NCBI RefSeq assembly: GCF_004216535.1
Contig: NZ_SGWX01000001.1
Span: 2,294,001 to 2,358,000 of the forward strand
Length of the DNA stretch: 64,000 bases
Origin: Xylanimonas ulmi
GTDB lineage: Bacteria; Actinomycetota; Actinomycetes; Actinomycetales; Cellulomonadaceae
Direction: 5' to 3'
A model generated the notes under the pieces. The model worked only from the letters and a program-made list of their open reading frames with translations, ran no database searches and had not been told where the DNA came from. Below, piece by piece: positions 1-8,730 of the stretch (within the stretch, counting starts at the first letter, position 1; every line of letters begins with the position of its first letter). A program made the translations under genes and the position numbers.

Positions 1-2123
1 GAGTTGGGCCGCAGCCCGCCCGCGACCTGGGCCTGCACGCTGTTGTTCGCGACGACCTCGTTGGCCACCTCGTAGGAGGAGACCGGGTTGGTCGGCGAGC
101 CGAACGGACCGTAGCGCTCGGCGATCGCACCGGCGACGCGGCCGATGTGCTCGCGCATGCGGCGCAGCATCTCCTCCTGGCCCTGCGGCGTGTTGGGCAG
201 CTCCTCGCCGTCGTCGCCCGCGAAGAACCAGGCCGGGGTCTGCGAGTGCCACACCAGCACGTGGCCGAAGACGGTCAGGCCGTGCTCCTGCGCGAAGTCG
301 AGCATCTCGACGGCCTCGGGGTGCATGCGGAAGGCGCCCGCCCCGTCGTACCACGCCTCGGGCTTCATGTGGTTCTCGCCCACGAGGTGGTTGAAGTGGT
401 GCAGCAGCAGCTCGGCGTGCTCGCCGTGCAGCTCGCGCGAGTCGACGGCGACGCCGGTCGCGATCCCGGGCAGCGTGGCCTGAAGCGGCAGCAGGTCCCG
501 CTCCCACTCGAGCGGGGCGGGCAGGCCGATGCGGACGTTGTCGACCTCGAAGGCCGTGGTGTCGCCCGTCGCGCCCGCCTGCCACGGCGTCTCGAAGTAG
601 AGGTTCGCCATGGTCGTGAACGCGGGCATCATGAACTCGCCCGCCACGCGGGTCCAGTCGTTGCCGACCGCCATGTTCTGCACCAGGTTGGTGAACGTGC
701 TCGCGCCCGTCTGCGACGACAGCGTGATCTCGCCGCCGCCCGCCGCGTGGTCGACGAACCGGATGTCGGCCTCGAACTCGAAGCGTGTCATCGGCGCCAG
801 CAGGTCGACGACGTCGAGCATCGGGCCGTCGCCCTGGTTGCCACGCCCGGAGATGCGGATCGCGCCCTGCGAGTCGGCGCCCGGCGAGACGTGCTCGAGC
901 ACCGGGCCCACGCCCGAGGCGTCGCGGCCGAACCAGCCCTGCGCACCGTCCTCGAAGTCGAATGCCAGCCCGTCGAACTCCCAGTCCTCGTCGACCGCCG
1001 GGGCCGGCTCGACGCGCCACAGCTCCACGGAGTCGAGGAAGTAGGTGAACGGACCCGTGCCCGCGGCCTGGACCATCATGGCCGGCGTGGCGCCCGCACG
1101 CCAGGTCGTCGAGACCGTGGTCCACACGTCCGCCGCGATGTCCCCGCCCGCGGCGTAGCCGAAGCCCGGCATGGCGCGGAACTCGATGCGGTGGGCGTCG
1201 GCGCGCTCGTCCGTGCGCGCCGTCACGTCCAGGCGGTACAGGGCGCCGGGCTGCGTGAGGCCCTCGCCGAACACCGGGGCGCGCCAGTCGTCGTCGCCGC
1301 GCTCGACCGCCAGGACGTCGCCCTGCCCGTCCGGGCTCGGGATACGGCGCATCGCCACACCACCGAACGCCTCGACGTTCGCCAGGTCGGCGTCGTCGGA
1401 GAAGTCCCAGGTGTGGACGAGCTCGGCCTCGAACTCGTCCTCCGGCTCGGTCGCGGCGCCGACGTAGCGCTCCACGCGCACGCCGTCGGCGAGGAAGGCG
1501 TGCTCCGCGTCGAGGCCGGCGCCGGCGACCAGGCGGACGTGGTCGGCGCCGTCGGCCGGGACCTGCCACTGGCCGCTGACCGTCGCCCAGTCGCCCAGCG
1601 CGACATCCTGGTTGCCGATCCAGTCGAAGCCGGGGCTGCCCACGAAACGGATGTCGAGCGATGACGACGGCCCGTCGAGGTAGGAGACGTCGGCCGTGAG
1701 GCGGTACGTGCCGCCCGGCGTGAACAGGTCGCCGGGCAGTTGCAGGCCGTGCCAGTCGGCGGTGCGGGTCGTCTCCAGGACCAGCCCGGCGCCGCGCGGG
1801 TCGTCGACCACCGCGAGGGCGCCGCCGTCGGCGCCGAAGCCGGTCTCGCCGTCCTCGAAGTCGAGCGCGACGACCGACTCCCAACGGGAGTCCGGCGCCG
1901 GCTGTCCGGCGTCCTCGCCGGTCGCCCACGCCTCGGGCACGCGCCCGTCCTGGTCGCTTCGGCCGACGCCGGCCGGCGTGTGGGCCGAGGCGGCGGCCGC
2001 GGGTCCCGCCGTCGTCAGCAGGCCTCCCGCGAGCAGCACGCCGGCCGTGCCCGCAGCCGTCGCCCGCCGCAAGGTCTTCAGGTGCGCCCGCCGGGAGCCA
2101 CCCGGCCTGAGCAGTCGTCGCAT
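1..2123 (-). CDS. Secreted modular GH10 endo-beta-1,4-xylanase, 3' end cut by the window
   Basis: Hydrolyses internal beta-1,4 bonds of xylan outside the cell. The 707 visible residues begin with a signal peptide (about residues 1-45). It contains SRRAHLK at 10-16, which resembles a Tat motif with His in place of Phe, followed by a hydrophobic stretch and a PAAAA cleavage region. Three related carbohydrate-binding modules of the CBM4/9/22 type follow at about 82-222, 235-372 and 383-535. The GH10 catalytic domain starts near 545: GENHMKPE at 582-589, GHVLVWHSQTPAW at 620-632 and YEVANEV at 684-690, where Glu689 is the expected acid/base residue. The nucleophile Glu and any C-terminal modules lie outside the window. 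The ATG at 2123 is preceded by AAGGGG at 7 nt. Family assignment is secure; exact substrate preference is inferred. Confidence 0.9.
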   Translation of the reverse strand, partial: MRRLLRPGGSRRAHLKTLRRATAAGTAGVLLAGGLLTTAGPAAAASAHTPAGVGRSDQDGRVPEAWATGEDAGQPAPDSRWESVVALDFEDGETGFGADGGALAVVDDPRGAGLVLETTRTADWHGLQLPGDLFTPGGTYRLTADVSYLDGPSSSLDIRFVGSPGFDWIGNQDVALGDWATVSGQWQVPADGADHVRLVAGAGLDAEHAFLADGVRVERYVGAATEPEDEFEAELVHTWDFSDDADLANVEAFGGVAMRRIPSPDGQGDVLAVERGDDDWRAPVFGEGLTQPGALYRLDVTARTDERADAHRIEFRAMPGFGYAAGGDIAADVWTTVSTTWRAGATPAMMVQAAGTGPFTYFLDSVELWRVEPAPAVDEDWEFDGLAFDFEDGAQGWFGRDASGVGPVLEHVSPGADSQGAIRISGRGNQGDGPMLDVVDLLAPMTRFEFEADIRFVDHAAGGGEITLSSQTGASTFTNLVQNMAVGNDWTRVAGEFMMPAFTTMANLYFETPWQAGATGDTTAFEVDNVRIGLPAPLEWERDLLPLQATLPGIATGVAVDSRELHGEHAELLLHHFNHLVGENHMKPEAWYDGAGAFRMHPEAVEMLDFAQEHGLTVFGHVLVWHSQTPAWFFAGDDGEELPNTPQGQEEMLRRMREHIGRVAGAIAERYGPFGSPTNPVSSYEVANEVVANNSVQAQVAGGLRPN

Positions 2124-2172
2124 CAATTCGCCCCTTCGCGATCTTTGAGCCCACTGTCAGGGCCTGGTCGCG

Positions 2173-2212
2173 ACACTAGGGACTAGGCAAAGTTTCGTAA
2201 AAGATTCGAAAC
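2173..2212 (-). promoter_or_regulatory. Xylanase promoter with operator-like palindrome
   Basis: On the minus strand GTTTCG-N9-CGAAAC (2212-2192) lies 13 nt upstream of a -10-like TAGTGT (2178-2173), about 50 bp before the xylanase start. The palindrome would overlap the -35 position, the usual place for a repressor. LacI-family repressors of sugar-polymer genes in actinobacteria bind CG-centred palindromes of this general kind, but no regulator gene is nearby, so the binder is unknown. The local sequence is noticeably more A/T-rich than its surroundings. Confidence 0.5.
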
Positions 2213-2304
2213 GGATCCGGCGCGGTTCCCTCTAGGTGATGGCTCAATTTGACCCTGGCATTGCGAAGCGACGCCCCGCGCCGACGCACGGCGCGCTGCG
2301 CGCC

Positions 2305-5300
2305 CTACCGGTTGACCGCGGCGGCGCTCGCCGCCGCGCCGACCTCCCCGAGCACCACCGCGTCGATCAGTTGACGCGCCCACGCCAGCACCTCGGCGCC
2401 GCGCAACGGGCGGCCGCCGATGCGCGCCGTCGTCGGGAACGGCACGAGGAACGCGCGGATCGCGGGCTTGAGCACCGTGCCCGGGTACAGGCGCTTGAGG
2501 CGCAGCTGCGCCGACTCCGGCAGGTCGACGGGGGCGAACCGCACGAACTTGCCCTGCGCGGTGACGTCGGTGATCCCCGCGCGGCGCACGTGGTTGCGGA
2601 AGTCCGCGACGTCGAACAGGGCGCTCGCGACCTCGGGCAGCGCGCCGTAGCGGTCGACCAGCTCGGCGCGCACCTCCGCGAGCGCCGGCGCGTCGGTCGC
2701 CGCCGCGATCTTCTTGTACGCCTCGAGCCGCAGGCGCTCGGTCGCGATATACGACTCGGGCAGGTGCGCGTCGACGGGCAGCTCAATGGTGACCTCGGGC
2801 TGCTCGGCCTCACCGTCACCGCGGAACGCCGCGACGGCCTCGCCCACCATGCGCACATACAGGTCGAACCCGACGCCCGCGATGTGGCCCGACTGCTCGC
2901 CGCCCAGGAGGTTGCCGGCGCCGCGGATCTCCAGGTCCTTCATGGCGATCTGCATGCCCGCGCCCAGGTCGGTGTGCGCGGCCATGGTGGCCAGGCGGTC
3001 GTGCGCCTGCTCGGTCAGCGGGCGCTCGGGCGGGTAGAGGAAGTAGGCGTACGCGCGCTCGCGCCCGCGACCCACGCGCCCGCGCAACTGGTGCAGCTGC
3101 GACAGGCCCAGCACGTCGGCCCGCTCCAGGATGAGCGTGTTGGCGTTGGAGATGTCCAGGCCGGTCTCGACGATGGTGGTGCACACCAGCACGTCGAGCT
3201 CCTTCTCCCAGAACCCGCGGATGACCTGGTCGAGCTGGTGCTCGCCCATCTTGCCGTGCGCGACGCCGATGCGGGCCTCGGGCACGAGCTCGGACAGGCG
3301 CGCGGCCGTGCGCTCGATCGACTCGACGCGGTTGTGGACGTAGAAGACCTGCCCCTCGCGCAGCAGCTCGCGGCGCAGCGCGGCGGCGATCTGCCGCTCC
3401 TCGTAGGCGCCCACGTAGGTCAGCACCGGGTGGCGCTCCTCGGGCGGCGTGGCGAGCGTCGACATCTCACGGATGCCGGTCACCGCCATCTCCAACGTGC
3501 GTGGGATGGGCGTGGCCGACATGGCCAGCACGTCGACGTTGGTGCGCAGTTGCTTGAGCGTCTCCTTGTGCTCGACGCCGAAGCGCTGCTCCTCGTCGAT
3601 GATCACCAGGCCCAGGTCCTTGAAGTGGACCGCGCCCGTGATGAGGCGGTGCGTGCCGATGACGACGTCGACCGTGCCGTCCTTGAGCCCCTTGATCGTC
3701 TCCTCGGACTCGCGCGAGTTCTGGAAGCGGCTGAGCGCGGCGACCTTGACCGGGAAACCCTGGTATCGCTCGGAGAACGTCTCGAAGTGCTGCTGCACCA
3801 GCAGTGTGGTCGGCACCAGGACGGCGACCTGCTTGCCGTCCTGCACCGCCTTGAAGGCCGCGCGGATCGCGATCTCCGTCTTGCCGTAGCCGACGTCGCC
3901 GCACACCAGGCGGTCCATCGGCGTCGGCTTCTCCATGTCGGCCTTGACCTCGTCGATCGTGGAGAGCTGGTCGGGCGTCTCGACGTAGGCGAACGCGTCC
4001 TCCAGCTCGCGCTGCCACGGGGTGTCGGGGCCGAACGCGTGGCCTTGGGTGGCCATGCGCGCCGAGTACAGGCGGATGAGCTCGCCCGCGATCTGCTTGA
4101 CGTGCTTGCGCGCCTTGGCCTTGGTGTTCTTCCAGTCGGCGCCGCCCATCTTGGACAGGCTCGGCGCCTCGCCGCCCACGTACTTGGTGACCTGGTCGAG
4201 CTGGTCCATGGGCACGTAGAGCCGGTCGCCGGGCTGGCCGCGCTTGCTGGAGGCGTACTCCACCACCAGATACTCGCGCGTGGCGGCGTTGGCGCCCGCG
4301 CCGAGCGTGCGCTGCACCATCTCGACGAAGCGGCCGACGCCGTGCTGCTCGTGCACCACGTAGTCGCCCGCGCGCAGTTGGAGCGGGTCGACGACGTTGC
4401 GCCGACGGCTGGGCAGTTTGCGCATGTCGCGCGTGCCGGTGCCCGCCCGGCCCGTCAGGTCCGACTCGGAGAACACCGCGAGCTTGAGGTCGGGCGCCAC
4501 GAAGCCCTTGCCCACGAGCGCGGGCAGCACCATGACCACGCCCGGGTCGGGCGCGGCGTCCAGCCGGGCGACCAGCCGGGCGGCGGCGTCGGCGGCCATG
4601 AGCTGCTCGGTCATGCGCTTGGCGGGGCCGTGGCCCTCCGTGGTCAGCACGAGCCGCCAGCCCTCGCGCTGCAGGCGGCGCACGTCGTCGAGCGCGCGCT
4701 CGAAGTCGCCGCGGTAGGACTCGACGTCGCGCGCGGCCACGACGTGCGTGGTTTCGACAGGCGTGGTTTCGACAGGCTCAACCACCGCGTGGGGGTCGAG
4801 GCCGAAGGCCGACAGGGTCCACCAGCCCAGGCCGCGGCGCGCGGCGACCTCACGCGCCTGCGCCAGGGTGTAGAAGCTGGCCGCCGACAGGTCGAGGGGC
4901 GCCGCGCCGCCCGCGACCGCGCCGGTCCAGGCGGCGGCCAGGAACTCCTGCGTCGTCGCCACCAGGTCGTGCGCCCGGCGGCGCACCCGCTCGGGCTCGT
5001 CGACCACCAGCAGCGCGTCGTCGGGCACCAGGTCGAGCATCGGGACCATGTCGTCGACCAGGGCCGGGGCGAGCGACTCCATGCCCTCGACGGCGATGCC
5101 CGCGGCGATCCGGTCGAGCATCTCCACCGCGCCGGGCAGGCGCTCGACGAGCGCGGCAGCGCGCTCGCGCACGGCGTCGGTCAACAGGATCTCGCGGCAC
5201 GGCGGCGCCCACAGGCCCTGCTGCGCGATCTCCAGCGAGCGCTGGTCGGCCACCGAGAACCAGCGGATCTCGCTGACCTCGTCGCCCCAGAACTCGATGC

Positions 5301-5901
5301 GCAGCGGGTGGTCCTCGGTGGGCGGGAAGACGTCGAGGATGCCGCCGCGCACCGCGAACTCGCCACGCCGCTCGACCATGTCGACGCGGCTGTAGGCCGC
5401 GGCGACCAGCCGCTCGCCGACGTCGGTCAGGTCGGCCGTGTCGCCGTCGCGCAGCGTGACGGGCTCCAGCTCGCCCAGGCCCGCCACGACGGGCTGCAGC
5501 AGCGCGCGCACCGGCATCAGCAGCACGCGGATCGGGCCCGCCGGCCCCGGCTCGTCGGCCGGGTGGGCCAGGCGGCGCATGACGGCGATGCGCCGCGCGA
5601 CCGTGTCGGAGCGCGGCGACAGGCGCTCATGCGGCAGCGTCTCCCAGCTCGGCAGCACCGCGACGTCGTCGGACCGCTCGTCCGGCAGGTACGCGCGCAC
5701 CGAGGCGGCGAGCTCGTCGGCCTGCCGGCCGGTGGCCGTCACCACCACCAGGGGCCGCCGCTTGGCCGCCTCGACCAGCAGCGGGGCGCGCACGCCCTGC
5801 GGCCCGACGACGTCGACGTACCCGCGCGTGCCCACCTCGCGCAGCGCGGCGGCGGCGCCGGGGTCAGCGAGCAGGGCGGGAACGAGGCCGGTGAGGTTCA
5901 C
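2305..5901 (-). CDS. mfd: Transcription-repair coupling factor Mfd
   Basis: ATP-driven DNA translocase that removes RNA polymerase stalled at lesions and recruits UvrA. The 1198-residue product has the usual length and order: UvrB-like N-terminal part, RNAP-interaction domain (AGDYVVHEQHGVGRF), then the RecG-like motor with Walker A GDVGYGKTE near residue 668, a DEEQ box (VIIDEEQRFG), GTHRL, and motif VI QLRGRVGR, and a C-terminal UvrA-masking domain. The open frame extends upstream to 6108, but the GTG at 5901 is chosen because GGAG sits 5 nt before it and similarity begins there (NLTGLVPALL). A dispersed palindromic repeat is inserted in frame at about residues 372-385 and adds a VEPVETTPVETT-like peptide. 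Confidence 0.96.
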   Translation of the reverse strand: MNLTGLVPALLADPGAAAALREVGTRGYVDVVGPQGVRAPLLVEAAKRRPLVVVTATGRQADELAASVRAYLPDERSDDVAVLPSWETLPHERLSPRSDTVARRIAVMRRLAHPADEPGPAGPIRVLLMPVRALLQPVVAGLGELEPVTLRDGDTADLTDVGERLVAAAYSRVDMVERRGEFAVRGGILDVFPPTEDHPLRIEFWGDEVSEIRWFSVADQRSLEIAQQGLWAPPCREILLTDAVRERAAALVERLPGAVEMLDRIAAGIAVEGMESLAPALVDDMVPMLDLVPDDALLVVDEPERVRRRAHDLVATTQEFLAAAWTGAVAGGAAPLDLSAASFYTLAQAREVAARRGLGWWTLSAFGLDPHAVVEPVETTPVETTHVVAARDVESYRGDFERALDDVRRLQREGWRLVLTTEGHGPAKRMTEQLMAADAAARLVARLDAAPDPGVVMVLPALVGKGFVAPDLKLAVFSESDLTGRAGTGTRDMRKLPSRRRNVVDPLQLRAGDYVVHEQHGVGRFVEMVQRTLGAGANAATREYLVVEYASSKRGQPGDRLYVPMDQLDQVTKYVGGEAPSLSKMGGADWKNTKAKARKHVKQIAGELIRLYSARMATQGHAFGPDTPWQRELEDAFAYVETPDQLSTIDEVKADMEKPTPMDRLVCGDVGYGKTEIAIRAAFKAVQDGKQVAVLVPTTLLVQQHFETFSERYQGFPVKVAALSRFQNSRESEETIKGLKDGTVDVVIGTHRLITGAVHFKDLGLVIIDEEQRFGVEHKETLKQLRTNVDVLAMSATPIPRTLEMAVTGIREMSTLATPPEERHPVLTYVGAYEERQIAAALRRELLREGQVFYVHNRVESIERTAARLSELVPEARIGVAHGKMGEHQLDQVIRGFWEKELDVLVCTTIVETGLDISNANTLILERADVLGLSQLHQLRGRVGRGRERAYAYFLYPPERPLTEQAHDRLATMAAHTDLGAGMQIAMKDLEIRGAGNLLGGEQSGHIAGVGFDLYVRMVGEAVAAFRGDGEAEQPEVTIELPVDAHLPESYIATERLRLEAYKKIAAATDAPALAEVRAELVDRYGALPEVASALFDVADFRNHVRRAGITDVTAQGKFVRFAPVDLPESAQLRLKRLYPGTVLKPAIRAFLVPFPTTARIGGRPLRGAEVLAWARQLIDAVVLGEVGAAASAAAVNR
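4748..4786. repeat. Dispersed GGTTTCGACAGG element inside mfd
   Basis: Contains GTGGTTTCGACAGGC followed directly by a second, longer copy that ends in CTCAACCACC. The same word makes the long inverted repeats at 54473-54540 and 63339-63403. Here it is translated as part of Mfd without breaking the frame, in the region between the UvrB-like and polymerase-binding domains. Confidence 0.85.
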
Positions 5902-5975
5902 GGGGACTCCGGGGGCTGGGCGCACGACGACGGGCCCGGATCTCCCCGTGGCGGGGGGTCCAGGCTTGTCGGACC

Positions 5976-5981
5976 AGGGTA
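5976..5981 (-). promoter_or_regulatory. Candidate mfd -10 box
   Basis: TACCCT on the minus strand, about 75 bp upstream of the mfd GTG start. It fits the TAnnnT -10 pattern seen throughout the window, and the following bases GGTCCG also follow the ABC-F promoter at 53302. No -35 is evident. Confidence 0.35.
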
Positions 5982-6025
5982 CGCCGCAGCCGGTCGGCGC
6001 AGCCTGTTGACGCCGGGCGGCGCAT

Positions 6026-6092
6026 TTCACCCTGATGCCGACCGGTTTCGCCCGCTGTGCCCTGCGGCTCGCGCCGCGTGCGCGACTAGCGT
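6026..6092 (+). promoter_or_regulatory. EPS-locus activator box A and -10
   Basis: TTCACCC (6026-6032) and TTCGCCC (6047-6053) form a direct repeat with 21-bp spacing. Exactly 33 nt later comes the -10 box TAGCGT (6087-6092). It faces the GMC oxidoreductase gene at 6139. No recognisable -35 hexamer lies between, as expected for an activator-dependent promoter. The same layout recurs at 8648, 16646, 18723 and, on the minus strand, at 23821 and 32875. Confidence 0.75.
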
Positions 6093-6138
6093 GGCGATGC
6101 GAGAGCACGACCCCTCCACGCGATCACGGAGCCGAAGA

Positions 6139-7800
6139 GTGACGATCATCGCCGCCGACCAGACACCCCCTGCCGACTGCGATGTGTGCGTCGTCGGCGC
6201 CGGACCCGTGGGCCTGGCGACCGCGATGGCGTCGGCCAAGCTGGGCCGGCGCGTGCTGCTGGTCGACGCCGGAACCCTGACCTCCGGCGGCCAGGACGTG
6301 GACCTGAACGCCGACGGCCTGCCGACGCGGGTCCTCGACGCGGCGCGACACGCGCCGCTGGAGCAGACCACGCGACGCGGGATCGGCGGAACCTCGGCGC
6401 TCTGGGGCGGTCGCTGCGTCCGGTTCGAGCCCATCGACTTCGAGGCCCGCGACTACCTCCCCGACAGCGAGTGGCCCATCGACGTCCACGATGTCGAGAA
6501 GTGGCAGGCGGACGCCGCCGAGTACCTCGACTGCGGCGCCGCGGTGTTCCGCTCCTCGCAGCCGGACTGGGACGGGCTGGACGACTTCGAGATGTCGCAG
6601 TTGGAGCGCTGGGCGCGTCAGCCCAAACTCGCGCCGGGCCTGGGCGCCCGCGTCGTCGAGCACCCCCTCATCCACGTGCTCCTGGCCACGCGCCTGTCCG
6701 ACCTCGACCTGGACGCCGGCGGCTCGGTCACCTCCCTCGTCGTGGAGCGCGCCGGGGTGACGACGCGGCTGACCGCGGGCTCGTACGTGCTCGCCATGGG
6801 AGGCCTGGAGATCACGCGGTTCCTGCTGGGCGTCCAGCAAGACCACCCGGAGGCGTTCGGCGGGATCGACGGACCGCTGGGCCGGTACTACATGGGCCAC
6901 GCCACGGGCTCCATCGCCGACATCATCTTCGACGACCCCAAGCGCGCCGCTGAGATCGACTTCGAGCGCGACACCGACGGCACCTACGTGCGGCGACGGT
7001 TCACGCTGACCGCGCAGGCGCAGCGCCGCCATCAGGTGCTCAACACCAGCTTCTACCTCGACAACCCCCCGTTCTACGAGGAGGAGCACCGCAACCCCAC
7101 GCTCTCGCTCGTCTTCCTGGGCCTGGCCGTCGCTCCGATCGGCCGTCGGCTCATCGCCGAGGGGATCCGGCTGCGCCACATCGGCCCGCCGCCGTACCAC
7201 TACGGCGCGCATCTGCTCAACGTCCTGCGCAGGCCGTGGCGCGCCGCCTTGGACGTGCTCGACGTTCTGCGGGAGCGGTATCTGTCCCGCGTGCGCCGGC
7301 CGGGCTTCATCCTGCGCAACCCGTCCGGCCGCTACGCGATCCACTACCACGCCGAGCAGATCCCGAACCCGGACTCCCGCGTCTTCGTCCAGACGCGGCC
7401 CGACGGCAGCCCGGAGCTGCAGATCGACTTCCGGTACGTCGAGCAGGACATCGACTCGCTGCTGCGCTGCCACGAGCTGCTCGACAAGCAGCTGCGGTCC
7501 GCGGGCATCGGCCGGGTCGAGTACCTCGCGAAGGATCCGGAGGGTGTGCGCGCCTCGGCGTGGGAGCAGGCCACGGACGGGTTCCACAGCATCGGGACCA
7601 CCCGGATGAGCTCTGAGCCGGGCGACGGCGTCGTCGACGGCGAGTGCCGCGTGCACGGCCTGGACAACCTCTACCTCTCGTCCAGCAGCGTGTTCCGCAC
7701 CGCCGGCGAGGCCAACCCGACGTTCCTCGCGGCCTGCCTCGGCGTGCGTCTGGCCCACCATCTCGCGTCGGTGCGCTCACGCCCCAAGGCCGCCGCCTGA
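6139..7800 (+). CDS. GMC-type FAD-dependent oxidoreductase
   Basis: Predicted cytoplasmic flavoenzyme oxidising an alcohol, probably a sugar or lipid-linked sugar given its place at the head of an EPS locus. The 553-residue protein has the N-terminal Rossmann FAD motif (VVGAGPVG, glycines at 20-25), a GGTSALWGGR flavin-contact segment near 80-90, and the C-terminal GMC domain with FHSIGTTRMS and a closing NPTFLAACLG segment. The GTG at 6139 is preferred (GGAG 7 nt upstream); an in-frame ATG at 6097 overlaps the promoter. The next gene starts 10 bp after the stop, so the two are probably co-transcribed from box A. The substrate cannot be read from the sequence. Confidence 0.85.
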   Translation: MTIIAADQTPPADCDVCVVGAGPVGLATAMASAKLGRRVLLVDAGTLTSGGQDVDLNADGLPTRVLDAARHAPLEQTTRRGIGGTSALWGGRCVRFEPIDFEARDYLPDSEWPIDVHDVEKWQADAAEYLDCGAAVFRSSQPDWDGLDDFEMSQLERWARQPKLAPGLGARVVEHPLIHVLLATRLSDLDLDAGGSVTSLVVERAGVTTRLTAGSYVLAMGGLEITRFLLGVQQDHPEAFGGIDGPLGRYYMGHATGSIADIIFDDPKRAAEIDFERDTDGTYVRRRFTLTAQAQRRHQVLNTSFYLDNPPFYEEEHRNPTLSLVFLGLAVAPIGRRLIAEGIRLRHIGPPPYHYGAHLLNVLRRPWRAALDVLDVLRERYLSRVRRPGFILRNPSGRYAIHYHAEQIPNPDSRVFVQTRPDGSPELQIDFRYVEQDIDSLLRCHELLDKQLRSAGIGRVEYLAKDPEGVRASAWEQATDGFHSIGTTRMSSEPGDGVVDGECRVHGLDNLYLSSSSVFRTAGEANPTFLAACLGVRLAHHLASVRSRPKAAA

Positions 7801-7810
7801 CGGCCCGACG

Positions 7811-8644
7811 ATGACAGGGCTGCGACGCCGCGCGTGGTGGACCGCTGCCGCTCTGGGGGTGGTGGTGGCCGGGCTCGCGCTGGCGTGGGCCCTGGTCCCG
7901 CGCGCCGACCGCGGCGACACGTCGGCCCACCCCACGGGCGGCGGCGGCGGCGCGGCGACCTCCTCCGCCAACAGCCCCTCGGCCACCCGAGCCCCGACGT
8001 CCTCGCCGGATCAGCAGGCCCTTGCGTCTGCCGGGCAGCGCGTCGCGGTCATCGGCGACTCGCTCATCGCGCAGAACGACGATGGCAAGGCGCACAGCGC
8101 CGACGCGCTGAGGGCGGCGGGCTGGCCGGTCTCGGGCGACGACGACTACTACTGGTACGGGTGCTCGGGGAAGGGGTTCAACAGCCCGGACCCCTGCCGC
8201 ACGACCACGGTGCAGAACATCCGAGAGGCGCGCGCCCAACTGGGCGCAGAGCCGGATGTCTGGGTCATCGCCCTGGGATCCAACGACAACAACGACGGCG
8301 GCGTGCCCGCCTGGGAGGCCCAGGTGCAGCCGGTCCTGGCCGAACTGGGCCCCGACGCGGTGCTCGTGTGGGTCAACCAGAGCACCCAGTGGCGCACCGG
8401 AGACGCGGTCAACGAGTATCTGGCCACGACGCTCGCCTCGCGTCCGAACACCGTCCACGCCGACTGGTACGACTACACGTTCACGCATGACGCCCACGGC
8501 GCGGTCGTGGAGTGGGACAGCGCGACCGCCATCATCAACGACGACTCCCTGTGGCGCGACGGCTCGCACATGACCGACGCGGGGTACCTCCTGCGCAACG
8601 CCTACATCGCGCAGCAGACCCTCGTCGCGGCCGGCCTCGGGTAG
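7811..8644 (+). CDS. Membrane-anchored SGNH/GDSL hydrolase
   Basis: A 277-residue protein with one N-terminal membrane anchor (about 10-29), a Gly/Ser/Thr/Pro-rich linker (35-68) and an extracytoplasmic SGNH domain. Block I is IGDSL (81-85, nucleophile Ser84), block III is GSNDN, and the closing Asp-His block is DGSHMTDAG. Such enzymes add or remove acetyl or other acyl groups on polysaccharides, so O-acyl tailoring of the EPS is the likely job. Whether it acts as a transferase or an esterase cannot be decided. It follows the GMC oxidoreductase by 10 bp and precedes promoter box B. Confidence 0.8.
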   Translation: MTGLRRRAWWTAAALGVVVAGLALAWALVPRADRGDTSAHPTGGGGGAATSSANSPSATRAPTSSPDQQALASAGQRVAVIGDSLIAQNDDGKAHSADALRAAGWPVSGDDDYYWYGCSGKGFNSPDPCRTTTVQNIREARAQLGAEPDVWVIALGSNDNNDGGVPAWEAQVQPVLAELGPDAVLVWVNQSTQWRTGDAVNEYLATTLASRPNTVHADWYDYTFTHDAHGAVVEWDSATAIINDDSLWRDGSHMTDAGYLLRNAYIAQQTLVAAGLG

Positions 8645-8647
8645 CGA

Positions 8648-8704
8648 TTCACCTGCGGTTCACCCGCACCGGCCCTCCCCGGCCTGCGGACCGCTCGATA
8701 GCGT
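8648..8704 (+). promoter_or_regulatory. EPS-locus activator box B and -10
   Basis: TTCACCT (8648-8654) and TTCACCC (8659-8665) are direct repeats with 11-bp spacing, very like the 11-bp repeat units of Streptomyces PhoP boxes (GTTCACC). The gap to the -10 box TAGCGT (8699-8704) is again exactly 33 nt. It drives the AMP-ligase gene at 8731, whose GTG has GAGGAGG upstream. Confidence 0.75.
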
Positions 8705-8730
8705 GGTCAGCGTCATTCTGAGGAGGGCCT

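Noticed and set aside
147-1664. Long plus-strand open frame of 505 codons at the left edge
   Set aside because: It is the antisense shadow of the xylanase gene; its translation is a low-complexity Arg/Val/Ala mix, while the minus strand shows clear GH10 and binding-module motifs.
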